This document shows positions 47,101 to 57,500 of a stretch of DNA of 64,000 bases, in pieces; the stretch's first letter is position 1, and each line of letters begins with the position of its first letter. The translations under genes were made by a program, and so were the position numbers. The stretch is from Rachycentron canadum (Eukaryota; Chordata; Actinopteri; Carangiformes; Rachycentridae). The stretch spans positions 13,057,226-13,121,225 of the forward strand of contig CM076661.1 in the NCBI GenBank assembly GCA_038496675.1. The letters are read 5' to 3'. The notes beneath the pieces were generated by a model. It did not search any database and had not been told where the DNA came from. It worked only from the letters and a program-made list of their open reading frames with translations.

Positions 47101-47726
47101 GAGATGGATAGGCCAGTGCATCCCCCAACCTCCAGCTGATAAGGGCAGTGATTGACATCATGCTGCTCCATAATAGCCATAATTAAAACCCGGTTAGCTT
47201 AGTTTACAATGACGGATGAATGATTTTACAATAGCTTAATTAAAATTAAAAAATGAAAACTAATTTGCATGGGAAGAAGAGTCGCGCATTATTCTTCCAC
47301 ACACCAGTGGCCCCGTATTAACAGCTTGTCGCTTGTCTGTTTTTTTTTTTTTTTTTTTTTATCACTACAAAATCCCTTCAAACACACGTTTTTCACTGCG
47401 GTGTCTTTCATTCACCTGACTGAGAAATGCGTGACACCGTCGCATCCTCTGATGATCCCACCAGTCTAGTTTGTTTTCTTTGCATCTTTTCACTCACTTC
47501 TATGACTGGAGTATCCCGGGTTGTAGCCGTAGTAGCCGGTGATCCTCAGGATCCGGTCTTCTATGTCGTGCACCCCGTTGGCTGTCACTTTGGGGCTGCT
47601 GTCCACGAAGCCTGCGCGGCTGCCACCGGTCGGCGTCGCCTTGCCCGGCAAGTGCGTGTTGTTCAGGGGCTCCAGCCTGATGCAAGGCTGCTCTCCACTC
47701 TCCAAAACACCGTCGGTGCTCATCAT
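31838..47726 (-). CDS. slc35f4: Solute carrier family 35 member F4, 8 coding exons
   Basis: Encodes a multi-pass membrane protein of the drug/metabolite transporter superfamily. Its substrate is not established; the relative SLC35F3 is linked to thiamine. Coding exons in gene order: about 47494-47726, 38460-38566, 34533-34833, 33747-33966, 33540-33665, 33236-33428, 32628-32717, 31838-32079. From exon 2 on all are GT-AG and in phase; with exon 1 ending at 47,494 the total is 1,512 nt, or 503 residues. Exon 1 has DIEDRILRITGYYGYNPGYS and exon 2 has WRMKKHSARVAPLSSYSTQV, both typical of SLC35F3/F4. Hydrophobic helices begin in exon 3 (ALKVLGGLLVVLCVSSSWVG), and the core includes TNYLYLLALKKLTATDVSAL and IVAAIMAITGIVMMAYADGF. 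The C-terminus ends RANGTVSIPLA. The exon 1 donor and the start codon are uncertain: an in-frame ATG at 47,843 would add 39 residues. Confidence 0.93.
32080..32627 (-). other. slc35f4: Last slc35f4 intron
   Basis: A 548-bp intron between the halves of the Ala424 codon, with donor GTAGTA and acceptor TGTAG. No repeat is recognised in it. Confidence 0.8.
32718..33235 (-). other. slc35f4: slc35f4 intron carrying a repeat
   Basis: A 518-bp intron whose 3' part contains an interspersed repeat, listed separately. The remainder is AT-rich. Confidence 0.8.
32740..32855 (+). repeat. Teleost interspersed repeat fragment
   Basis: It starts CATCCATCCATCTTTCC and contains 'ttcatcttggctggagcc', 'aatcccagctgatcttgg' and 'gtgaggccagggtaca'. 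This layout is very common in fish genomes, from memory. It lies antisense in an slc35f4 intron, about 20 bp from an exon acceptor. Confidence 0.75.
33967..34532 (-). other. slc35f4: slc35f4 intron 3
   Basis: A 566-bp intron interrupting the Arg214 codon. No repeat or regulatory motif is recognised in it. Confidence 0.8.
35233..35278 (+). repeat. (GGAT)n / (GACA)n short tandem repeat
   Basis: Three GGAT units are followed by interrupted CAGA units (cagacagactgacagaca). It lies in slc35f4 intron 2. Confidence 0.8.
35850..36445 (+). repeat. Teleost interspersed repeat, plus copy
   Basis: It begins GCAGTGGAGGAAGAAGTAGT and contains 'aatgctccattacatg', 'aagtatcaaaagtaaaag', 'gctcattctgcag' and, near its end, 'aatgtagtggagtaaaaag'. 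From memory this is a common percomorph repeat. It is the same family as 26,785-26,965 in the opposite orientation, and has no coding capacity. Confidence 0.65.
38568..38618. repeat. (TG)n microsatellite at the slc35f4 exon 2 acceptor
   Basis: About 14 uninterrupted TG units, preceded by interrupted TGTA units, start just after the exon. On the gene strand this reads as CA repeats ending ACATCCCAG, so the acceptor has CA repeats where a pyrimidine tract is usual. Confidence 0.9.
39960..40320 (+). repeat. Degenerate interspersed repeat, probably an old DNA-transposon fragment
   Basis: It contains 'cttgatcaccttctcatgca', 'cattatcctgctgaaagagg', 'cagagcattgcccagagca', 'gtgattcatcagaccag' and 'cttccattgctccattgtcc'. 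I recall this word order from a repeat found in fish and frog genomes. It is internally deleted, and the class is uncertain. Confidence 0.6.
41084..41132. repeat. (GA)n microsatellite
   Basis: About 24 GA units with two TGA interruptions, within slc35f4 intron 1. They produce an Arg-Glu repeat in open frames that are not genes. Confidence 0.92.
42235..42486 (+). repeat. Retroposon-like repeat with TTTGA tail
   Basis: It contains 'aagtttttccaagtgctcc', 'ctcatggtgggatttgatgg', 'ataaagagtttggtctac', 'tatatgtaaagtgccttgag' and 'ggcactatataaataaaag', and ends in tandem TTTGA units. This is a common teleost repeat tail, from memory; the LINE or SINE family is not assigned. Confidence 0.75.
43548..43566 (+). 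promoter_or_regulatory. slc35f4: CTCF-like motif (candidate)
   Basis: CCACAAGAGGGCAGTGTG is a close match to the CTCF consensus CCASYAGRKGGCRS, inside slc35f4 intron 1. It is one of the best matches seen in the window. Sites of this type can also be spread by retroposons. Confidence 0.5.
45285..45515 (+). repeat. Teleost interspersed repeat
   Basis: It contains 'gattaatgattatttctta', 'gatcaattgtttggtctac', 'tgccagatgttgaaaaatgc' and 'tttgacaaagaaaagcag', then 'aaaatcctcacctatgag'. I recall this family from many fish genomes. It creates a spurious 62-codon frame at 45,354-45,542. Confidence 0.65.
46421..46439. repeat. (TATC)n tetranucleotide repeat
   Basis: Nearly five TATC units lie within slc35f4 intron 1. 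Confidence 0.85.
46860..47275. promoter_or_regulatory. slc35f4: Candidate intronic regulatory block beside slc35f4 exon 1
   Basis: This is complex sequence, with no repeat recognised except a GT run near 47,073-47,098. It is dense in homeodomain- and POU-type cores: GTAAATTA, TAATTAAC, GTAATTGCATTG, CATAATTAAAA, CTTAATTAAAAT and a perfect octamer ATTTGCAT at 47,263-47,270. A TGATTGACAT (PBX/MEIS-like) site lies near 47,149. The look is that of a vertebrate conserved non-coding element, but conservation was not measured. Confidence 0.45.
47340..47360 (+). repeat. Poly-T run
   Basis: A run of 21 T bases, about 135 bp from the slc35f4 exon 1 donor within intron 1. Confidence 0.9.
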
Positions 47727-47908
47727 TTCAGGTCCGAGCGGACAGAGATGAGAAGAGACCGGGGACGAGCCCTGATCACCACCATGCGAGGGACCCACAG
47801 GGCAATTAGCAGGCAGGAGGCGGACATCCAAATCCACATTCACATTCCTTCAGTGATGCTCCAGGACGCAGAGCAAGGTTATCAAACTCCAGTAACCTGG
47901 CAGACAGA

Positions 47909-47927
47909 AGACACTAGGGGGCGTGTC
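47909..47927 (+). promoter_or_regulatory. slc35f4: CTCF-like motif near slc35f4 exon 1
   Basis: ACACTAGGGGGCGTGTC carries the CTAGGGGGCG core of the CTCF consensus. It lies about 180 bp upstream of the probable slc35f4 start codon, which would suit a promoter-proximal boundary. Confidence 0.5.
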
Positions 47928-48962
47928 ACTACTACCACATGCTTTCTATGGGAATTCAATCAAACAGAGAGAAATAATTGGCTGTAATCAGAGAGAGGAG
48001 CAGAGGAGCCCACATTCATTAGAGCCTTCATAAAAACAAGTTGTTAAAAGAATGGGATTTGACAACATGTGTTGCATCTCTAGAAGGTTCACTGAATGAC
48101 TGTTTCTGTGGTTTTCAATAATGAGTTATGACGGCGTTTTTAGTCCTAATACAGCCACGTGGTAATCTTTTACTGTCTCACTATGTTTTTACTGTAATAA
48201 TGCTAAACACTCACAGATCCTTTGACTTTAAAGTGCCCTTCTGTATCACTGTGATATTCCTACAATATTCAAATCAGATCTTGATATTTGATTCTTTTTG
48301 AAGTGAGCTCCCTTCGTCTAAAATAAGATTCTCTCTCAGGTAGCCTACTTTTATTTTAGTTCACAATCAATGAAAGATGATCAGTCTAAAAAAAAATCCT
48401 GCATGTCTATGGCTATTCTGAGGATAGAAAAATCAAATGCAACAGACTACCTGCAGTGATTAGATAAGTGCTAACCTTTCATTTAACCCTGCACAAAAAT
48501 AGTCCAGTAAAGCAGTTTTTCAGCATTTTTAAGACACTATCATCAGCTTCCATTCACTGCTTCCTCTGATAACTGTGGACTAATGCTGGACCATTCACTG
48601 ATGCTTCCATTTGTTGTTCACAATAAAAAATGTATGTTGCTCTTTGAGAAACACAGGTTTTGCACTGGTTCACAGCTGTTTACTCCCCTCTACATTTGAA
48701 TGTGGGCCACAATTGTTTCTCCTTTTTCCAGCACTTTCACTCTCTTCCTTTAAGTATAATAACTTACAGATTATGAAGTTTGTGCACATTATGCCATACC
48801 AAATAAAGTTTTTTCTTATTATTTTCAAGCACTTATAATGACATGAATTTTATTCTTGGGTAAAACCCAGAACAATCTCTTTTCCTCAGCTGGCCGCAGG
48901 TTCTTGTGCTGGCTCAGGGAAGCTCCCTTCGACTGGATCACCCAGATTGCAGTTGCTGTGCT

Positions 48963-48986
48963 AAAAAAAAAAAAAAAAAAAAAAAA
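48963..48986 (+). repeat. Poly-A run, possible retroposon tail
   Basis: A run of 24 A bases follows about 80 bp of GC-balanced sequence (48,885-48,962). It could be the end of a short retroposon, but the body is not recognised and no target-site duplication was found. Confidence 0.85.
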
Positions 48987-51900
48987 TCAGAAAACTAGGC
49001 TCCAAATCCAATAACACAAGATGCAGTATTGCAGTGTCTCCCCGATACGCCTCTTTCCAAGTCTTCCACTCTCTGTGTTAAATCGATTCCCAGTGTGTGG
49101 AGAATTTGCGCCCCTGTTGGCATTGTTGTGCAGACACATGCTGGGGTTTATGATGCCCTTGGATGCCAGAAGTGCGTCCTCCCCCTCTCTTACTTACTAA
49201 ACCAATCTCCACCTCATGTTCTTTTGTTTCAGTTTGTTTGTGCTCCAAAGCACTTATCTCATACATTCAGTTCAGGGACAGCTTTGTGGCTACAACAATG
49301 AAATGCCAATGCCCAGAAAGTTTCTCCACGCCTTTTGAGAATTGTTAATTTATTATTGGACCCTTTCTTACAAGCCTGTGCAGCTACAGTCCAAAGAAAG
49401 TTTTCCTCACTCTCCTACTTGTCGTGCTTCTTTACATTTCTGTATAGTTTATGCAACACAAAATGTAAACGGACTCATTAGAAGGTTGGTTGCTCTCTTT
49501 CATGTCTAAGTTACTCATCTAATTTATAACTTTCCATCAGATGTTAATGCATTAAAAAAGAATTCAGCTCAAAGAGAAAATTGCTCTCTGACAGCAAAGG
49601 GCTCATTAGTCTCTGCCACCACAACTAACATTAAGAAAGCAATTTATGCATGAGTGGTGTCAGTGTAGGTTCTCGCTTTTTAGATTTTAATGCACATTTA
49701 CTGTACTTGTTAGTGTCATTGCCAAATAATTTCTATTGAAGCCATTGATTCCTCGGAACAATATCTTAAAAGCTATCATGAAAGGAGGATCCTTGTATCC
49801 ATTTTAATATCATCTCTTATTGTCCCCCAGCTATGGGGATGGAATGAAGCTGGCTTCAATCTCAAAAAACATGATTAGCATTCAGAGTATCCCCAGACAA
49901 GAATCCTCTGTGCATGGCAATTGTCTCATCTTTGCCTCCTCTTCTTCTGTTTCAGAATAATTATTCAAAGAGCCTTGTTTGAAAATGATTCATTAGATTC
50001 CCAAACATTTCGTTTCACTTTATTTTTGTTTATTTGTTCAACCTGTGGTGTGATAAAGAATTTTCTACTACTGTTGTGTGCAGCTTTTACAGTTGGAATG
50101 TATGTGTGTGTCTAGAGATTAATCAAATGAGTTTGACTATAACTGCCTAGCTGTAATTGCTCATTGACTCTTGTCTTCAGTGCTTGTGGTCACCATTCAA
50201 CCATAAAACAGAATCCTTGGCCTAAATGGAATAAAAGGACACAATGAGGAGACAATATGTCCCATGTGACTTCATCCCAGGCCAACCCCAGTGCACCAGC
50301 ACCCCCCACAGAGGCTCAGCAAGTCACCTTAGAGATCAGTGACCGACTCCCCAGCCACCTGCTGTATAAATATTCAATGTGCACTAAAGATAACCTGGCT
50401 CGTGCAGCAGGGAGAGAAAAAGAGGGCTGTCGGCAGAAGAAGGGGTTGTCATTTGAATATAGTGAGCGCAACTGTGTCTGCATGGTGTGTTGGTCTGCAA
50501 AGGTCACGTTTGAAAGCTTGGTAAATATTTAATAACTTTGATCAGCAGGTCTCTGAGGTAATGTATGACTATAATTAGAGAGAAAAAGGGAAGTGAGAAC
50601 AATGAAGAGTAAATAATCCCATTAGAGCTGATTTACAGTATGAATAATCACTTTTTTGTGCAATGAATGTGTGATCATGCCAGAAAAAAATGTGATATTT
50701 GATATTGGTCTTCTTCAAATAGAAACCATTCATTTGAACAACAACTGCAAGTATTAATGTTACTTCCTCTCTTTATCTATTGTGGCTGTGCAGAAGATAA
50801 AATATCATAATGTCCCTTGAAGCCTGATATGACCTTTCTTTGTTGTCTCCATGCAAAGAAAAACAGTCACCTGCTTAGGAAGTCTCACAGAGAATTGAAC
50901 GGCCTATAGGATTTCTTCATCCTCCTCCTCCTCGCTCTCTCCAGCAACACAAGCTGATTTGCCTCGAGGTGGCAATTGGTGAACAAGTCTGCTTGCTCTC
51001 TTTTAAGGATGCCAGTCCTCATATAAATAAAATATACAATGACCAGACCGCATTTTTAAAAATAGACGATCCACAGAGCGTAGCCTCTCCATCATGTCAA
51101 ATCACTCCCTGCCATGTTTCATGCCTATTTGAACATGCTTTTATAGGAAGGCAGTTAAATACTGGATGTACAGTACACACTACAAACTGTAAGTGCCGCA
51201 TGTCATCAGGGTCACATGTACTGTTCTTCAGACCCAGCTGGTAATTATCCTCAATATCGCATAAATGATCCTCATCAAACCATCAAGTGTTTTTGAACAT
51301 GAAAATTTCATCAGCTACTGTCTGATTACATCCACTTTTCTGAAGGTCAACAACTTTATGTAGAGAAGGTACAGCGTGATTTAATGTTACCTGACAGGCC
51401 ATTTACAGGCAGCTGTCAGCAAAATGAAGATTACAACTGAAATGATTCATCCTAATGTGGCTTTAACCTTTGATCTTAGACAATATTGTCAAAGAACAAG
51501 CAATATACTAATCCGAATGAGTGTGAATGTTACAGTAACAGTCTCCATCCCATCAGTAGGAGGTTGTCAATAAGAGGAACATGAATACTCTATGAGCTTT
51601 TTAGATTATTTATCACATATTTGTACTCATACATTTCTGCACAGTTGTATGTTGATGTATTTCGAATTTATCCTAAATGTCTGAAAAACTACATACACCT
51701 CAGAGGAAAAGCCTTTCACAGCAGCCTCTTGCGCATGTGTATCATTTTTATCTGACTGAATCAAGATATTTCCTCATTTCTCTTTCGGATCTATAGTCTA
51801 CATCTGTCATGTCATCATGTGTTTAATCATATTACACTGGTGCAGAGTGTTTCTGCTCTCATTTTATAAAAGTGGACAAAGGCTGGGTTCCCTTGGGGGC

Positions 51901-52770
51901 AATTTGACTTGATCTCACCTGCAGAATCTGGGAGGCCACCACAGAAGAGTTATAGCCCTTGGATGTAACGAAGTTAAATCCCTCTGCGAAGCTTTTCTGC
52001 ATGCTCCATCCCTCCTCCCTGCAGTCAGGTTGATGGATTAGGCTGCTAGTGTGACAGGGCTGAGGAGCAAAGGCTGGACGACAACAGCAGCAACGAACAT
52101 TTAGTCTGATTGACCAGATGGGATTGTGAGTAATGTTCACATCGATATAAACTTAGGGTCTGCCTCGCTGTCACCCACTGTAATTTAAATCATTCCAGGA
52201 TGTTTACTGTAACAGATTCTGCTCAACAAATTGCATCTACAGATATTTCATTTCTATTTCACTATTTGGATGCTGACAGAAAATGACATAACAGTTGACA
52301 AACACACATATGCTGAGCTGATTTGAGATACAAAACTGGCAGCACTCCCTTGTAAAGCACCATGTAGGATTGTTATGTTTAATTCTCACAGGTCTCTCAT
52401 TTTTCCTCATAACCCATCACATCATTTCAGTTCATTTGTTAAAGCTAATAAGATGGTTAGAAATGGATTTTGTTCCAAATGGTCAATGAGATTTTTCAGT
52501 TGTCATCAAAGGTTGTTCATATAAGTGGCCCATGACTGATCTGTAAAACATTACTAAGCTCTAATTCCCTCTTGGCAACACTGACTAATCAAAATGGTAT
52601 TTGCATAACATTTTGTTGCCCTTCATGCTTAAACAAAAATAAGAATCTACAGCTCTGTGAGGCTGTGCTAAGACATAGTGGTGCTTTGAGCTTGATGCTA
52701 ATATTAGCTGTTTCCCATGTTCACTCTCAGTTTAGTATGTTTATACAAACATTTGCCAAAGAGCAGCACA

Positions 52771-52985
52771 GCTGAGACTGATGGGAATGTCATTAGTTTT
52801 GCAGTAACCAAAGTATTGGATGAATGTCAACCTCATGGTGGTGCTCAAGGAAAAGTTAGGTGATCACCAAGGTTGCTAGACCAAATAAAGAAACTATCAA
52901 TGTCTTTGAAAAGAAGTCTGCCAGTCCAGCCTCACTGGATTGTTGAGTTATTGAGATATTTTAGTCTGGAACAAAGTGATGTGAG
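52771..52985 (+). repeat. Teleost interspersed repeat
   Basis: It contains 'tgatgggaatgtcattag', 'aaccaaagtattggatgaat', 'tcaacctcatggtggtgctc', 'gtgatcaccaaggtt' and 'gagatattttagtctgga'. I recall this order from a widespread fish repeat. It is internally deleted. Confidence 0.65.
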
Positions 52986-54182
52986 TTAGAGTCATGTTGT
53001 TAGAATGACTGAGCTGTAATTCATTCATTAAAAGATCTTTCATATTTTTGTTCATCCGGAGACACACACACATAAACTCACACACGCATTACCATTGCTT
53101 AAGAGAATCCAGGTGCCTACAGCCTACACTCAGGGTCGGTGGGACTTCAGCCCCAGAAGCAGATGAGCAGTAACTCGACAGACAATCAATTGTGACTTAA
53201 ACCTCAATCCAATATGCAGCAGTCATTGAACCACAGCTGACCTTACTGCCTTGACAGTATATGGTCAGCTTTTGATTTTGTGAGGCTAACACGGTACCGT
53301 ACGGCCACATCGACTCAGTTACCATTGATGGTAGAGATGAGTGTCTCTCTTCTACTCAACAGGCTGATTAATGGTCCCATTGAACCCCCAGTCTGAAGCT
53401 ACTCATCCCACAGCTCATTAAGTACAATCTGATACAGGGTGGTTGTGGTTGGGTGGGGGTTGGAGGAATCACCTCCACAGGGTCAATTCTCAGAGTGACT
53501 CGTTTGACAGTGTGCCTCTCTCTGATGTGAGAAAGGCACACTGACACTGGGAATTCAAGGTCGAGGTGGGTATTGGACTCTATTAAGAGAGTTGGAAATT
53601 CTCCACAGAGCCTTCTATACCAGCCATTGTCATTGTACTTTAATAAAGGATAGTGTGGGAGGGGGCCATTGTTCTAGCAGTTGTCTCCTGTGGTCAGTGC
53701 CCATGGAGAGGTGGTTGAGACATGTGGCAAAGCACACAGCCTACATACAGCATACAGGGTCAGAACCACTATTTCTCTAAATAATCTTCTCCCAGCAGCA
53801 CTGTCATTACTGTATGTCCACTGTGATTCATTAAACACGGGTTCTTTATGGTTCCTCACGCACACGGAGTCACTGATCAAGGAAATAAGTGTTGTCACGA
53901 AGTGCTAGTCAGCAAACACCACCCAAATAACATCTCAAAACAGCATTTTAGTAGCAAACTAGAACAAAACAGATGAATGTGTGATTATTATTCTGTTGCA
54001 GGGTTCTTCGTTGTAAAGGGCAATATGCCTTCAAGTGACACAAATGAATCTGTTATGGTACAGTAGTTCATACTCACTTTATATGCTTTCACATGCACTC
54101 TGCAGCCCCTTTTAACCAACAACAGATTCAACAGTTCTGTGGTATTTCTTCTGCTATGAATCATATAACAAAAGAATAGTTT

Positions 54183-54312
54183 AACATTCAAGGAAATAAT
54201 CTTATTTACTTTCTTGCAGAGAGTTAGATTAGAAGATCTGTATCATAAATATGATGCTAATCCAAGCAGCAGGTTATTTTAGCATACAGAGTACAAAGAC
54301 TGGAAAGGGGAG
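54183..54312 (+). repeat. Teleost repeat, plus copy of an inverted pair
   Basis: It contains 'tttactttcttgcagagagt', 'tagattagaagatctgta' and 'gcatacagagtacaaagact' followed by 'ggaaagggg'. The same family occurs on the opposite strand a short distance downstream. Confidence 0.6.
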
Positions 54313-54359
54313 AGGAACTACTCAAAAATTGCACCAGGTTATGATAGAGTCCAGCACAA

Positions 54360-54555
54360 AACACACAATAAAGTGTAAGTTGTCCTGAACCTTTGATGTA
54401 TTCATAGGCAAATTTTGTTACCTGTGTAGAGGGCCAGGCTAGCTGTTTCCCCATTTTCAGGCTTTTTGCTAAGATAAGCTAACAGGCTGTGAGCACTAAT
54501 GTCATATTTACCACACAGAAATGAAAGTGGTGACAATCTTCCCATGTCCCTCTGT
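54360..54555 (-). repeat. Teleost repeat, minus copy of an inverted pair
   Basis: Read on the minus strand it has 'aagattgtcaccactttca', 'gtggtaaatatgacatt', 'gttagcttatcttagcaaaa' and 'ggggaaacagctagcctgg'. It matches the family at 54,183-54,312 in the reverse orientation, so the two are arranged tail to tail. Confidence 0.65.
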
Positions 54556-57500
54556 GCATCTTTCACAAAACGTCAAACTACTTTATCTGTGAGAATAATG
54601 AGGCAAAGCAGCAAAACTCAGCAAATCTGCTCATTTGACAGTGCTTGAATCCCAGTTTTCCTGGTCTCTGACCCTGTGTGCATAGAGCCAATTTCTTCCT
54701 CAAAGGTCAAAGTGTGATCAAAGCACTAACTTGATCACTCGCTCTCATTGTCACTGTCTCAGCAGAGAGGCGTTTACAGAGAATCAATGCATGCTGATAG
54801 CTCCTAAAGGGTTTTCTTAAACAGGAAAGGTCCTAAGCACAGACTTTGCAGTCACAGGCTGATAATGGTGGTATTATTGATAGATCATTAGTTTTGGTTA
54901 TGTGCAGTTTGGTCAAATGTCATGATGCTACACATTTAGTCAGTAACTGTGTAAACTGACTTACTAACCTTGTGTATCCTTTCTACCACTGAGCAAAAGA
55001 GGAACTTATGGACAATTCCCTCAAACATACTGTTGTCACCATCTGACACAGTGCTGTGATAAATGGCAGCAGATTCGGGAACTGAATTGGAAACTGTTAC
55101 AACAGAATTTTCTTGAATATAATCACAAATACATTTAGTACACTGTGTATGCTTCCAATTCAAACACAGGAAATGTTCAAGCTGCTCTCTTTGTAGTTCT
55201 CGTTCAACACGAACACTTTTTCCAATCCGTCCAATTCAGCATTAAACTTTTAAGTGGACTCAGACTAAATGCAGCCATTACCATGTGTCATCACATTAAC
55301 TTTAATGAATAATAGCTTCTTTTCACTTTACTGAATCTCAAGCATCAGAGTATTATTATGACAGATGTTCTTATCACTGTATTACAATCTTATATCTGAG
55401 ATTTTTACTGATTACTCTGCAGATTACACTGGTAAAAGCTACTAAATGAGCCCCTGTATTGAAACACAAGGTTTCATCACACATCCATATATCTTTGCTC
55501 AAGCACTGCTACTTAAATTCATATTATATTTATAATGTCTTGTAAATGCAGCAAATGATGCAAAGGAAATCATAATGAAGAAAAGCTGGTGCTGAACCAG
55601 AAAAAGTGTTACTACTTTTCACTGTTACTACTCAATTAGATCAATTAAGAACTGATCACATCTGAATCTAGGATTAGTATTTTTACATGATTTTTCAAAA
55701 TGTAATCATCTAAATCTAAAGCATCACTTACTCTCTTGTTCCTGCAGCTTGCCACATGGATTAGACAGATGTGCATTTTCTTTAGAGCCCAGTTCCTTAT
55801 ACACTTCCTGAGAACAATGTGAGTGTACGGTTGGTGCGATATATATATGCCTTGCTATTACAAGATATTATGTTGTTTGCCATTACTTTACAGCTGTTAC
55901 CAGAGTGCCACCCTCTGGTCAGCCTGCTCATCACAGATCCAGGACAGTTCCCACAGGCACAGTGGCTACAGATATACAGATACAGAGGGATATATAAGAG
56001 TTTGCACAGAAGGATTTAGGATACAGGAAAAAGCAGATTGAGTCACATCCTGGTTTGTTTCTTATTTTTGTTACTTATTTTGGACAGAATATGTGATTAA
56101 AAATAAAGATGTTCTCATAGGAGCTGCACAAAACAGAAGAACCACCAAAGTTTGTCAAGTTAACTGCTTTCATTTGCTCTAATCATCCATATATGAATTA
56201 TTAAATTCAGTGTTAAGTTATGTAAGAGACAATAATGCAATGTTTACAGACAAGGATATGTGTTTTGAGCTGAGCATTGATTATTTTTTGCAGATCACAT
56301 TTAGTCATTTGTGTTAAGTGTTTTCTATGTATGTGTTAATTGTTAGGTAAAATACTGTAGTTTATAAAGTAGATGATTTAGGTGATTTAGGCTGCAGTTG
56401 TAGCTCCACTTGTCTTTTGATGATTCAAGTGTGACACATTCGAAATACCTGCTGTCTTCTTTAAAGATTTAATTGGAGTCTCTCATCACTTTAGGAGTGC
56501 AGCACTTCAGGAAAGACAATAAGCAATAAATTGTGTTGCTTTTCTCTGTTAAGAAGGATTATTATTTATGAAAATCATTTGTTCAGAATGCAAGAAAAAC
56601 TGCTTTGATGAAAAAACACTTTTGACAGTGTGTACAGTTTTTGTGTTGCTGTTCCTATAGAGAGTATGTTATATACCATATACTCCTTTATCTACATGAT
56701 GTTAATTCACGCTGGTTTTCACAATATTCTGTGGGGATAAATATTTTTCAGATGGTTGAGGTAACATTTCTATCATGCATTAATGATATATTCATATAGC
56801 AAAATAAGAAGGTAATGTTTTGAAACAACTTCATAGAGAGCAGTAGATACACTGTGTAAGAAGGAAAAGACTGTCTGGTTCAAGAACCTGCCTATTTATA
56901 CCTCCCTCAGGAGATTGAGATTTAAAGCTTTTATTTTTCATTTCATAAACTGGGATGAGAGCTGCTTTAACTGCTATTGAAACAGAGCGCAGAGGACACA
57001 TAAAATATGGTGCTAAAGATTGGATTTGAGGTAAAATCCTGATACCCAGTCAGACTTAATAATGAATTATGAGTTATATTAATAACATTCCTTTTTATCT
57101 CAAATATTTACAACTATTTACTAGTTGACAGTTCAATTTAATTGAATTAACTTGAAAATGAACCCTATGACCTTATATTCAAGGGCAGGTGAACTTTATC
57201 TGACATGCACATCCAGAGGTCTCATGACTCAGTCTCAGCATTCAAAAGCACTGCTGCCTCTCACCCCTCAGCCTGCAGTGCCAGTGTTCACCATGTTTTG
57301 ACCAGACTTCTTTACGCATGCCAAAAGTTATCACACTGGCACCTCATGAAAAACAGAATTAAATGGGTAGGGAGTCAGGGTGCTCCAACTGCAAAGCAAG
57401 AAGGTATTTCCCAGCAGCTTTCTGGGAAATGAGATTAGAAGTGATTTCAGATGTTATGGCAATTGCCAGGTCTCCCAGAGTAGAGTCCAAAACCTCAGTG

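Larger units (their letters stand above)
38567..47493 (-). other. slc35f4: slc35f4 intron 1
   Basis: An 8.9-kb intron with a CA microsatellite at its acceptor side. It contains repeats at 39,960-40,320, 42,235-42,486 and 45,285-45,515, a GA microsatellite at 41,084-41,132, TATC units at 46,421-46,439, a CTCF-like motif at 43,548-43,566, and a candidate regulatory block at 46,860-47,275 next to exon 1. The stretch 38,620-39,340 is pyrimidine-rich. Confidence 0.75.

Noticed and set aside
47427..47987. Plus-strand open frame of 186 codons
   Set aside because: It is antisense to slc35f4 exon 1, whose minus-strand frame contains the conserved DIEDRILRITGYYGY segment. The plus frame is a by-product of the GC-rich exon.
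48885..48986. Processed pseudogene with poly-A tail
   Set aside because: The roughly 80 bp before the A-run do not translate to anything recognisable, and no target-site duplication was found, so only the A-run is annotated.
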